A stretch of DNA of 64,000 nucleotides. It comes from Canna indica. Its lineage: Eukaryota > Streptophyta > Magnoliopsida > Zingiberales > Cannaceae. This document shows, piece by piece, positions 41,777 to 53,900 of this stretch. A program made the position numbers and the translations under genes. The DNA lies in NCBI GenBank assembly GCA_034359265.1, contig CP136891.1, positions 81,486,001 through 81,550,000 on the forward strand, given 5' to 3'. The notes under the pieces are model-generated. The model ran no database searches, was not told where the DNA came from, and was given only the letters and a program-made list of their open reading frames with translations. Numbering within the stretch: position 1 is the first letter of the stretch; every line of letters begins with the position of its first letter.

Positions 41777-44700
41777 TCAGTAAGATTTTCCACAATGTAT
41801 CAAGCTCCCAGCACCCAAAAATAGTCCAAAAACTGCTGCACTTCCGAGAGTGGTTTGCCCAATATGACGTATCTTCAGTAATCCTGGCACCTGTTTAACA
41901 TAACTGTTTTCATTCCAGAGACAAATCCACACATAACTGAAGACAAGCAAATCTAATGCCTTGGAGCAAGTGAGGGAAATCTAATATATCAGAGGATATT
42001 TGAAAGACTGGTACATATTCAGATTATAAAAACTAATGACCTTCTTTAGTAAATTTGAAATATTTTGACCAATGATAGTTAATCAGATATTATCAAAACT
42101 CACGATGAGTGTTCTTGAATGAACAAAATATCAGTTCTCTCTCATCAAGAAAGCCTAGGAAAGTCTGGGTACTATTATCAATATTTAAAATTTGGCGTAC
42201 ATAACAGTTGTAGGTTATAAACAAATATGGATTATAGACTATGGAGGTACCATGTAGCAATTCCCTGGATACCCAATAATTTGAACTGCATAAAATATTT
42301 CACATTGGACAGTAGGCAAAAAGAACAGAAAGGCACACTCTACAATTGTTTATATAAAATATAAGTAACAGTTTCCAATCAATTTGCCATCCAGTTTCAG
42401 CAAACACAGGTCTAGAAATATAAAGATAGCCAAATTTTCAGTTCCCAAATGCGGGAAATGTTTTTATTCAGGACGCAGGCCTGAAATGTAAAGATTGCCA
42501 TTGTCACTACTCAAGAAAAGAATCACCTGTTTTGAAACAAAATTTAAACAAGCAATGCAACAAGCTACATCAATCTTTTTTCTGATTCATGTATATCAGT
42601 ATATGTAACTTGACTCATACCTTTTACTAAAATTTAACTCTCAGACACAGAGGATATACTGAAACTATCTTTAGTGGAGTGTTTATGTTATACATTGAAG
42701 CACTACCATCACTGAACAATTTATTGGCACATACTACCCTATTAAGATTCATAAAAGGTTATCTCCACTAGTAAGATGAATATATACATTGTCAAGAAAG
42801 ATGGGGCTGCCAGTGCCACAAGGGTCTCAGAGAATACATGGGAAGGCTAAGTTTTTCTTCATAAACCTCTAGAGATAAAGATAAAACTTAGAGGAAGCAT
42901 AGACAAAAATTTCACATATTAAAAATGAGTTCAAGCAAACACAGAAAATCTAAATAGCCTATCACTACTAATCGATGCACCAGTAGCTTTATATAGTACA
43001 CCAATAATCAAATAATCCGATTAGTGCAGTCCTGTATGTTGCATTTATTGATAGTATTATTGTTTTGAATGTACCATAAATGCCATCTAATTTTTTAAAC
43101 CTCTAAACTAAACCAGTAGCTTTTCTGAAGTTACCCACTTCCTCCAATCTTAACCGTGAGAAAAGAAACCAAGGATAACTAGCAAAGAGGACAGTGGTAA
43201 GGCTCTCTTCCTCCCTTCCATTATTGTCATCAAAACCATTTCTTTTTATTCCAAATATAATATTGTTCCATATATAGTGCCGCTATGCTATGGCAGTTGG
43301 CCAGCTCAATTTGGACCCTTGGAGATTTAAACAAATTTCAATCATGGTTAGATTGCAATATAATAAATGAGCTGCATCGAGTTCAAAGAACAATGAATAA
43401 ATACATAACAAGCAATTCCAATAGATTGGCAGAAAAATCCACAATTAGTAATTACCCTATATCTGATAGCCTCGTATGTTCCATAAACAGCACCTGCAAA
43501 AAAGATTGTTAACGACGTATCCTTAAAATAGTAACTAAGAAAAATATCAGAATTTACAGAAAATATTGATCAATAAAATAACATACAAATAAGGCTTCAA
43601 GGTACCTTTTCTGCAGAATTAAATATTAAAATTTAATGCCTTTATACTATTTACCTTATGTGGTAATCTACGAATTTAGTACACAAAGGTTAGTGTGGCA
43701 ATTAGGGAAGGAATTTCAGTTTTGGACAAACTTAAAGAAGAGTGAGAAACAAAAAACGGACACAATCACAACTTGGCGATAACACCAAAGTCCGAGTTTA
43801 GAATCTTGGTTGCAAAGATGCATATTGAAACTTTATGATACAAGTGAAATATATGAATGAAAACAGAAATTTTAAGTAAAGAAAAATCTTGATGAATGTT
43901 AGCTAATCCTCTATGAACAAAGTAGTTCTTATTTTCTAGACAAGTTTGTAGATAAAGTTTATAGCATTAGTATATACCTGAACTAAGCTTATAAACAAAG
44001 TCATAAAGAGATTTTTTTCATTTAAGCTTGTATGTTACATGTTCACGAAGTATATAAATGAGTTAAAGTTCGTCTATAATATCAAGTGATCAATAAGTTA
44101 GGCTGGGTAAGGAAGCTAGGTCATAATATTTCTAAGAAACAAGCTCAAACATAAATTTAATATTGTAATTAAAGGTTGACCTTGAGCATGATCAAGCTAA
44201 GCAACTTGGTTCGTAAGCGGTCCTATGTTAGACTGAAAGACGCCAGTAGGGGGATTGTGGTGATAGAAGGATCTATATCGACAATGCTGATAAGATATCT
44301 TCATATGGTAGTTCTTTCAAGGATCAAGGCAATGATTGGTGCACTTCAATTAGCAGTACCTCCAACAATTTTGGCAATGAAGCATTCAACTTTTTGTTGT
44401 GACTGAAGAGGAAATAATTTGGCACTGTAATGAAGACTAGAGGCAGATGCAGTTTTCACTCGTGAGCAGCATACTGAGAAGGAAAAGTAGAAAAAGTAAT
44501 GGGGGGATAATATGAGGATTCTAATGAGGGTTTTCTTGATACCATATATATATCACGACCTCGTAAATAACTAAAGCACTTTAGCGTTCAATTCTGGCGT
44601 TGACGAGTGACAGACGCTTCATATGCTCAGCTCTTCATTCCGCGATTGAAGAGATTCTAAAGATGAATCTCAAATGAGCACAGAGGACATATATCTGAGC

Positions 44701-45117
44701 CGCACAGGCATCCAGCAATCTCTCAATCATATCCATCTTTCGCCAAACGCTAATGCCAGAGACAACCCAACCTAAACCATGAACATCGCACCAACGAATT
44801 CGAAACTCAAACGAAATTCGTCCAAGGACTACTCTTCCTAACCTTCCGTCATTGACGCCCCGCATGTTGAAGACATAAACTCTGATGCTATCGAGATTGG
44901 TATCTTTGCAGGATGACGGCGTCGAGAGGAAAAAAAAAATTAGGGTTTAGGGTTTTACGAAGTCAAAAACTGGACAGGGCCAAACCACAGAAACGGAGGA
45001 TCAGAGAGGAGGAGGAGGAGGGATTTGGGTTGTCGAAGGCATACCGACCGCTCCGCCGACTGCGCCACCAATCGCCACGCCGGCCGTTACGCGAGCCAAG
45101 CAGCTGTCTCTCGACAT
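41777..45117 (-). CDS. Small mitochondrial inner-membrane protein, ROMO1/MGR2 family
   Basis: Three short exons on the minus strand, 45045-45117, 43456-43493 (38 bp) and 41777-41890, join in phase (1, then 0) to 74 residues ending in a TGA. Exon 1 gives MSRDSCLARVTAGVAIGGAV, exon 2 AVYGTYEAIRYR, exon 3 VPGLLKIRHIGQTTLGSAAV, FGLFLGAGSLIHCGKSY. The two Gly-rich helices (about 9-30 and 47-67) and the length match the ROMO1/Mgr2 family. In yeast Mgr2 couples TIM21 to the TIM23 protein-import channel and gates lateral release; in animals ROMO1 is linked to ROS and membrane structure. Splice sites are good (G|GTATGC, GCAG|GT, AGG|GTAATT, ACAG|GT). Intron 1 (1.55 kb) carries a telo-box-like AAACCCTAA near 44946. 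Confidence 0.93.
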
Positions 45118-45278
45118 CCCCATCCTTCTCTCGTGATCGATGATGCAATCTTAGGTTTTTCGCTTTTTATTAGGCAAATTGCAAATTGCAAATAGCACAC
45201 GCACATCTATTTCTATATATATATATATATATATAGAGGGAGACGCTTTTTCCATGTTTGTCCTTCAAATCTTACAAT
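45118..45278. promoter_or_regulatory. Leader/promoter interval of the ROMO1-type gene
   Basis: Only about 160 bases separate the ROMO1 start codon from the broken end of the Harbinger element. The interval contains a (TA)n tract (about 45217-45234). Part of the promoter must either lie here or within transposon-derived DNA. Exact elements are not identified. Confidence 0.45.
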
Positions 45279-46094
45279 TCATATATTTATCCCACTGCAA
45301 AAGATGATCTCAATAGCCACTGTGTGCATATCACGAGCAGCCGAACTTATTTGAGTTTTCCACACCTCAATGAATTTATCTACCATTTCATTCATGCGGC
45401 CTCGCTTTTTTTTTGGCTCACTTCCTTCAGATTGACTACCAATGTTCGAGATTGGAGATTCTTGCCTTCTTGACATTGGAGATTCAGGTTGTTGTGAGGA
45501 TTGTGTTTCCATCATATTTTTCCATTCAGGTTGTAAGGATTGTGTTTCTATCACATCAGCTGGTGTCTCTGCACCGTGGCCAGTGGCACGATCCTTTCCA
45601 AAGATGACATGCAGTCTTTCAAACTCTTTAAATTCTTTATTCGCATGATTTGCGGATTTTGGATGCTTCTGTTACACAAGGAAAAAATACAAGTATTATC
45701 AATGATGCAATAATATTAAATAATACATGCTTCTGTTGACAATAAAAAATCAATATTAAATAATTACCTTCAAATATTCCTCCAACACTTGTGGATTGTC
45801 AACCACCACACACTTACGCACATCGTCCCATCCAAATCTGCTTGTGTTCATCATATCAAGTGCTTCAGATAGTTTAAGTGACCATCTTTTCATTTTGTTA
45901 ACTATCTGTTGCACTGTTAAGTTAATGTCAGGAACTCGTATCAACATTCTTTTCAAAGCTTCCTCATGAGTTTCTGTTTTAAAAGTGTCATTCTCCCCCC
46001 TATGTCCCTCCACAATCAATTCTTCTAAAATAGTCAACAAAATGTCATCTTCCTCTTGTGTCCATGAGCGTCTACCTCTTTTTTGAACTTCCAT
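45279..46094 (-). CDS. Harbinger ORF1 Myb/SANT-like DNA-binding protein, C-terminally truncated
   Basis: Two exons, 45768-46094 and 45279-45668, joined in phase 0, give about 238 residues. RRSWTQEEDDILLTILEEL and VVDNPQVLEEYLK belong to the Myb/SANT-like domain of the L10-interacting/Harbinger ORF1 family; HPKSANHANKEF and ERLHVIFGKDRATGHGAET follow in the usual order. The later MNEMVDKFIEVWKTQISSAA helix is also typical, but the protein then ends in FCSGINI, where relatives continue for a longer coiled region. ORF1 proteins bind the element ends and bring the transposase into the nucleus. Confidence 0.75.
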
Positions 46095-47480
46095 GACTAA
46101 AAATAAGACATAACCAAACCATTAAAAAGTACATTGATTTTATTAAAATCCAATAATATTTAAGCACTTTGGAACTGATTGGTTTGAATGAACAGCTGGA
46201 CTATGACTTCCGATCAGAATAGTAGATGATTTAGAAAAGGTAAACAGCTGGTCATACTTATATTCATTTCAGAAGATAAACAACAAGCCAAACCAATGCT
46301 TGAAAAATAATTAATTAAACTACAAAGCCAAGAAACAACATCTGTATAAACCCTCATAAATGAAGTTTGACCAACTATTGCATTTGCTGTCAGTGGGACT
46401 AAAAAAAATAGCAAGTATGTGATTTAGTGGGCTATGAACAAATTCATTTCTTACTATTGTGTAGACTCTGAAGGTTATTAAACTAAATATATACTAAAAA
46501 AATAGTGATGATTCACATAGCTTCTGAATTAAAGTTTAATTTTGCAATTAGTGATGAACAAAAATCATGCTTCCAGAAACGATCAACTAATATGTATGTT
46601 CTTCATGTACTAGCAAGAATTCAAATGACATCTACAATTAATCATTAGTGATATTTTAGGATTACAACTAGAGTCCTATTAACAGAATGCATTCCGTTAA
46701 TTTGGTCAAGTCTTATACATCTTCCCCTTCCAAATTAGTCAAGTAAGATACTATGACAGAATTAATATGTTACATCCAAATTCCAAAGGGTTGCTCTATA
46801 AAATTAGATACAAGTCATGAAGCATAGATTTATAAAGTCTATAATGTAAAAAGGATCTTAACTTTAGTGTGATGAAATCAAACAGTTTCTATTAACTGTT
46901 CATTGTATTAAGCATAAGTAAAAGACAACAATATACTAAGTAAGTAAAAGACAATAATGAGCAGCAATGAAGCAAGCTTGTGGACTATTTTTCCCCCTGC
47001 AATTGTGTTAGCCATGGTAACTGCAGTAATGCCAAGCAGTGAAATCGAAATCACATGCAGGACATCTCCTAAAACAACTATTGAGGAAGAAAAGGAGAAT
47101 TTGCAGTTATAATGCTAATTCTTCCTTACTCCTATAATTCGAAATCACCTTCACTGAATACCTGGATCTGTCTTTTCTTGTGACAGCCATTCTTCCTTAC
47201 TCCTATAATGCTAATATCAACTAGTTAATCCAGAATTTCTAACAACCATGATTTAAATTGTATTGTTTCATTGGCAAACTTTCATGTTTCTTGAGTGCTA
47301 GTGCTTATGCATAGGCCAAATATGACTAATTAACTAGAAAAGTACATTGATTTCATTAAAATCCAAATCATTAAAAAGTACATAACCATAACTGATTCAA
47401 TATAAAAGTACATTGAATTACATAACCAAACCATAATAAAAGTACACAAGTACATAATAAAAGTACACAAGTACATTTAT

Positions 47481-48827
47481 TCAATTTCTTGCTCTCCATT
47501 CGTCCCACATTTGTTGTGCTAAGTTGTCTCTCGATTGAGTCCATTCATTAGTAGGCTCAACGGTGCTGATTATGTTGATAGGTTCTTCTCCTATTGGTAG
47601 TTCATCATCTATGATGGTAGCAGACTCCAACGGATCAATTTCCATGTTCATCCGAATAAAGTTATGAAGTAAACCACAAGCAAGAATAATACGGCATTGG
47701 GTTTTTATCGGATAAAAGGATGGTGATCGAAGAATAGCCCATCTTTTCTTTAAAAGACCAAAACATCTCTCGATTACATTTCTTGCTCGTGCATGTCTGT
47801 AGTTAAACTGTTCCTCACGATTTTGGGTTGTTCTTCGACTATTGCCCCACTCTTGAATATGATATCGTCTACCGCGATATGGTGCAAGGAATCCATCCCC
47901 ATTTGTGTATCCACCATCCACAAGATAGTAGTTACCTATCCACAAAATTATTATACGAATTTTAGTTCTTATTATGGTAAGTCAATTATTATAATAAAGT
48001 TTATGTATGACATACCAACTGGGACGTTCAATCCATTGGGTCTCGTAACTGCATCACGCAGCACTCTAGAATCAGAAGCTGACCCCTCCCAGCCTGATAA
48101 CACACATATGAAATTCATTGCTGGTGTACATACTCCTAACACATTTGTTGCAAGACCTCCTTTCCTTGTCATGTATCTAGGTCTGTCTGTAGCAGGTGGT
48201 GTAACAGTTATATATGTACCATCTAATGCTCCTAAACACCCCTACACAAAATTTAAACCGAATATTAGTTGACGTTCTAAATACAATAACAACTATGATA
48301 TCAATGGTATATAGCTTACCTTGAACCACTTCCATCTCTCATCGGTGCAATCTTGTGGCACAGGTTCTGGCTTTGCTAATAAAACATCATGCAATCTAAC
48401 AACAACATGTAACACATGATGACAATATCTACTAATGGTTTCTCCCGATCTTTTGAACCTAACTCGGATTGTTCTATTTTTTGTGATGAGCTAGAATGTT
48501 TACAAAAATAGCAACTTGCTCCTCCGCGGTCACCCTCCCATCACCCGTTAACCCACCCTGAACAATCAATAGCTCACAAAGTCTTGCAAAAGCATTTCTA
48601 GACATTCTCAACTCCCAAATACAATTATTATCGCTTTCCCTGATAATGGAATCCAAAACATCCATGCGAGTCATATTTCTAACAAGAGTTCTATCATCTA
48701 CCCCTCTCCTCTCATACTCATCACACATTATAAATTTTACAAAAAAATATCCAACTGCAGACATAGCAAGCAAATGGATATACATTCTTCGTGTAGCAGC
48801 GTATAACATGAATGACAACTCATCCAT
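47481..48827 (-). pseudogene. PIF/Harbinger DDE transposase with a frameshift
   Basis: Three exons: 48320-48827, 48016-48241 and 47481-47935. Motifs in order are a helical N-terminus (MDELSFMLYAATRR), [32 protein letters not shown] (first catalytic Asp), [14 protein letters not shown] (second Asp), YYLVDGGYTN and NVIERCFGLLKKRW (catalytic Glu). The frame is broken near the end of exon 1 by a run of six T on the plus strand (48477-48482): the upstream frame stops there while the family sequence resumes in another frame, as if one base were added. It may be a real lesion or a homopolymer sequencing error. A 145-codon downstream part remains open. Confidence 0.8.
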
Positions 48828-49554
48828 TGTTCACTAAAAACAATAAACAAAAAATCAGAAGAAAAAAAGAAATTAATACAACCATGCAAGTGTCAACTGA
48901 GAATAATGATACAAAAAAGAAGTTAAAAGACAGGGATGTGCATGTGCATGTCAGTGTTTGGCAACATATAATTAATGGTACCACTGAAGTATGCATGATA
49001 TTTAGGAGGCAATGGACTTTCTGAGTTCTGATCAACAGAAAATGATTGGAGAACATATTCAAAATAGATAGGAACTTGTAATTGTTATGAGTTATGATCA
49101 ACAATTGTTCAGCTACACACCAGCAACATCAGTGGCACCTTATATACATTATGGCGTAGCATTTTTGTCATTGTCAATTTCATTCTTAACATTTGTAAAC
49201 TTGTTCATAGAGAAAGGGGAAAATATTTGTAAACTACAGAAAATAACATGCCCAAAAAGGCCAACACACCAGAACATAATGCGAATGACCCGCATGCATG
49301 AAAACCCAAATTCTCAAATCATTGACAGAATAGTTCCTCTCAGCTGATTGTTGCATAAAATTTGAACCCTGACAACGCTCATAGACAAGCAACCCTAAAG
49401 AGAAAGACCCCTCAACAGCTACTTTGCTGTCAAACTAGCCACAAAATCAAACACACAGAATCAAACGAACAGGCGAGAGAGGCATACAGTGAGGCCACAA
49501 AATCAACACACAGGTGAGAATCGAGAGGCAAGAAACAACTGAACTGGAGATGCG

Positions 49555-49815
49555 AGAGAGGCATACCTGAGGAAAGAGAGAGGCGATAAGCGAGTGCAAA
49601 GGGCGTCGGGCGTCGGACGTCGGACGAGAGAGCAGTCGGTGTCGACCGAGAGGCGAGAGCAGAGTCGGGCGATATCGAGCAGTCAGTGTCGAGGCGAGAG
49701 CAGCGTCGGGTGAGAGAGAGTAGCTGGTGTCGAGCGCGAGGTGAGAGCAGCGTCGGCCGAGAGAGTCGCGAGAGCAGATGCGTCGGGCGAGAGAGTTGCG
49801 AGAGCAGATGTCGGC
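49555..49815. repeat. GA-rich imperfect repeats in the Harbinger leader region
   Basis: Repeated GCGAGAGCAG, GTCGG(G/C)CGAGAGAG and GTGTCGAG motifs alternate over about 260 bases upstream of the transposase gene. The repeats are imperfect and have no fixed period. Open frames on both strands here are composition effects. Confidence 0.65.
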
Positions 49816-50049
49816 TAGGGTTGGAGAGAGACCCCGTGATAAGTGAGGGCATTGAGGTCTTTTTCCCTCGTTGTCCTTCGCCCAGATTTGGTGTACCGAG
49901 AATTTTCTCCGTAAACCGATTTGACTCAAAATCCTATCCCGAACAAGAATTAAAATCCAGTCCCTCCCACTTTTTGCAAAACAAACGGGGGACAAGAGCC
50001 AAAATCCAGTCCAGTCCCCCGTTTTTTAACGAAACAAACGGGCCCTTTA

Positions 50050-50994
50050 TGTCTAAATCTTTCACAAACCTAGCCAGCCAATTTAGCGGCTTTGTTATCT
50101 TCCTTAAAAAACATGTCGCAAGGTCATATCAGGAATACCTTTTGAGGTAATCCTAATATCATTATTAATTCAACCTTGATGTTAAATAAATAATAGGATA
50201 AATTACATTGATCATTTTTTGAGATTTAATAAAATTATATTAATCTTTCATCTATTTATAATTTTATCTTATAATCTCTGAATTGTAAAAGATTACACAA
50301 ATCTCCTCTGTTACAAAATAAGATTACACAAATCTTCCTTGAGTTTTGTAAAATATTACATAAATCTTTCCTAAAAAAATTATTCACGGGAGGTGATTGT
50401 AATCTGAACAAATAGAGGAAGATCAATGTAATTTTACTAAACCTTAGAGAAGATCAGTGTAATTTATCCTAAATAATATTATACCTAGAGTAAATAGACT
50501 GTGCCTAAATATTTAAATAATAAGCACATGACAAAAAAAAAATGTATAATTTTGTCTTATTTTGCCTGCTAATAGGGGCAGAATTTTTTTTTTAATTCCA
50601 ACTCTACTAAAAAAATATGTATTGGGTGATTATCAAGTGTTTTTTTAGTTGCCTAAGAAAATTAACATTTATTTACCTATTTTAGTTTCTTCTCACTACA
50701 AGCCCATGCAATGCAAGTGGCCCAAACCAAATTTCCCATCCGGCTCACAATTCTGGTTTGACACGGCCCATTCTTGAACCCGGCCTAACATAACAAACCG
50801 GTAACGGGTTACTATTTCAGTCTATCTTCCTTCGTCGCTCAAGTCCGTAACGGACCAAATCCCCACTCCGTCACGTCGCATCGCCCTCCCCAGTCGCGAT
50901 TTCCTCTCTATCAAAATCCAATGCTTTCCGACACCCTTCCCGACGAAGCCTGCAAACCCTAACTTCGCCCCCATCAAGGATTGGGGCTCCTCCG
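50050..50994 (+). promoter_or_regulatory. Upstream region of the F-box/SNF2 gene with GGCCCA motifs
   Basis: 50150-50690 is AT-rich with no gene. Near the gene, GGCCCA occurs at 50719-50724 and 50765-50770 and AGCCCAT at 50701-50707. These site II-like motifs are common in promoters of broadly expressed plant genes. The leader then becomes GC/C-rich up to the ATG at 50995. The regulatory role is inferred from known motif use. Confidence 0.45.
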
Positions 50995-53900
50995 ATGGAG
51001 AACGACCACAAGCTCTGCGGTTTCATCCAGGTTGTCCTCTCCGCCTCCTCGGTCACCGAAGCCCCGTCCCCTGGCGACCCCTGCTCCCCCTCCACCGACG
51101 GACCCAATGTCGGCTTTCGCTCCCAAGAAGGCGCGGCCCTTTTGCTTCCTTTGCCCGTTCCTCCGCCGCCCGGCGAGGACGCTGCCGCCGCGCTGTCTCC
51201 GGATAAGACGACGGCCGGAGTTAGTAGCGGCGCTGTAACCCCGGCCTCGTCGGCGTCGAAGAGGAGGAGACGGAGGGTGGTTGGGCTGGTAAAAGGAAGC
51301 ATGAGCGCGGTCCACCAGTTGCACGTGCTCACTTCCCGCAAGTGCTTGAAGATTGATGCCACGGTCGTGAGGATTTCCGCTCGAGGTGATGCGGAGGTCA
51401 GGGTAGTAGTGCTGATCGACTTGTACCTGCCGATTGCTGTGTGGAGTGGTTGGCAATTCGGCAGGTCCGGACCGTTGGCTGCTTGTCTGTTCAAGCATGC
51501 AAGGTATGTGGTCTTTCGACTTTTACAGTTGATGTAGGAATTAGGAACTACTGGCTAAAACTCCCAACTTTTCGTGACAATGTAACCGTGGAATTTTTTT
51601 AGACTTGATTGTCGTGTTATACATGTAAATGACCAGATTTGAAATCTTGATCTTGGTAACTGAGTGGTACCAATATGTACTGGTATCATATTGTACGGAT
51701 AGTCGGTACAGTCCAGTTCCTACTGGACTGCACCAGTATATACATATATGAGAGGTTTGAGAAATATTTGAGTGTGAGAGGGGAGTGTAGAGAAGATTTT
51801 AAGGGGTTTGTGGGGTTCTTATAGCCCTCAAACACTATAACACCCAGTTCCAATGGCGCTAATATATATTTTTATTTATTTTACATTCCAAACTCATAGT
51901 TTGATAGAGGTTAAAGAGATATGAGAGGAATTTGAGAGATTGAGAGAGGTTTGTGAAAGACTTGAGTGAGAGAGGAGAGTAGAGAAGATTTTAAGGGGTT
52001 TGATAGCCCTCAAACACTATAAAACCCGTAGTCATTGTAATCGAGCTACAAAATGACTCATCTAGCCGTTCGGTTTGTACTAGACGGTACACATCCTATA
52101 AGGGGGGTTATGCTTGTCTGGTACACATCCTGTACCAGGTTTGTACCTGTCCTGTACAATCAGTACAATGTTTGTACCTTCAGTACAGGCAGCATATGTA
52201 AAATACTGCCCGTATCATGACCTGTTTTTTCAAAAGTCAGTACATATGGATCATACCACCCAGGCACCCAATACAAGAAAGTATGTACTGAGACACTGAA
52301 GTCTGCTTTGTTTGATTGGAGGATATGCTTTAGCTTAATCATCACAATCAATTTGAAATATTACTATCAAAATAGGGGCATTGATGCTTCCGAGCCTACC
52401 TGATTATATTATGGAGCTGGCATAACTAACATCAATCTTAACTTCTGAAGTGTATGTTCTTTTTCCTAGAAAAAAATACCCAGTTTCGTTTCATTGTCCA
52501 CTCTCTTTGTGTTTATTTAAAAGCCTAAACATGTCTACTACTTTTGCAGGATTATGTGTTAATATTGTAGTTATGTTATCATCTTTGGTTTTGATGTTCT
52601 TAGATTAATGTTTTCTTAGATCATTGTAAAAAGTAGCTTTAAGTCTTAAACTGGTACCCTCCACCTATAGAAGACATTTTTCATCCTGATCTTGTGTGGT
52701 CAACAACTTGCTTTTGTATGCAGTAAATGATGCTCACTAGTGGTTTTATCCTTGATTAGTTAATAAAATATCTTGCTAACAGTAGCTAACAATGTTTACC
52801 TACAGTTGTAATTGGCAAGTCAGAAATTCTTTGCTTGCTTTTGATCGGAAAGCAAATAATGGTTGCAATTGGCATGATGACTCCATTTGGAATTGTGCTG
52901 ATTGTCACATCTTGGATTGCAAGATGCATTGTACATTATCTGGTTCTGATAATAGGAATCGATTTGATATTCATGGACTTTTCAAGAGCTTACCTAGCAT
53001 TGGTAAGGAAAAGAAGATATACTCTACTAGAATAAGTCCTGACAACGAGTTTAGAAGCCCTGGTATATGGGATATTTCTGATGATGTTTTGACAAATGTC
53101 TTAAATCAACTTGGACCAAAGGACCTTATAAGTGTTGCAGCCACTTGCCGCCATCTGAGATCCTTGGCTGTACCTATTATGCCTTGTATGAAGCTAAAGC
53201 TTTTCCCTCACCAGGAAGCAGCAGTCGAGTGGATGCTAAAACGCGAGCGCCATTCTGCTGTTCTGCCGCATCCTCTATACTTGGATTTTTTGACAGAGGA
53301 TGGATTTTCTCTATATATGAATTCTGTTTCTGGTGAAATATCTACTGGAATGACTCCCACTTTATATGATTTCCGTGGAGGAATGTTTTGTGATGAACCT
53401 GGATTAGGGAAGACAATAACTGCATTATCTCTTATTCTAAAAACTTATGGAACTGTGCCTGACCCTCCTCAAGGTATAGGTGTTATGTGGTGCATGCATA
53501 ATATGGACCAAAGATGTGGCTACTATGAACTTGTTGCTGATAATTTAAATTCAGTTAACTACACATCAAAAAGGAAAAGATCAATGTCACAGAATTTGCG
53601 AAGGGGTGAAGCCCATTTTGATCAGCCACAGCAGAAAAATGGTTCCATTGAACACTCATGTATCTTGCCACATGATAGAGGTGGATCAATGAATTCCGAG
53701 TTTTCAAAGGAATTGGCAGATTCTTCATCTTGTACAAGCTCAGATTCGACCCCTGTGTCATGCATTCTTAGAAGCACTAGAAGCTTGAATCAAGTTAAAA
53801 GAAATCTTCTAAGCACATACGGAAAGGAGATAACCTGTAGCAACAACAAAATGGATATTGGGAATCTTGTTGGCTGCAAAAAAATTTCAGCTGCTGCAAA

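Larger units (their letters stand above)
45279..50046 (-). mobile_element. PIF/Harbinger transposon, two ORFs, distal end truncated
   Basis: Both hallmark genes of PIF/Harbinger elements lie on the minus strand: a DDE_4-type transposase (47481-48827) and a Myb/SANT-like ORF1 protein (45279-46094). The right end reads, on the minus strand, AGGGCCCGTTTGTTTCG, a typical terminal form, next to a TTA (50047-50049) that would be the target site. No matching inverted end was found near 45.2 kb, and the ORF1 protein is cut short there, so the left end appears deleted. The element was probably inserted upstream of the ROMO1-type gene. Confidence 0.8.

Noticed and set aside
49430..50150. 140- to 180-codon frames in the right part of the Harbinger element
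   Set aside because: Arg/Ser-rich products of GA-rich repeats, with no family resemblance; the real transposase lies at 47481-48827.
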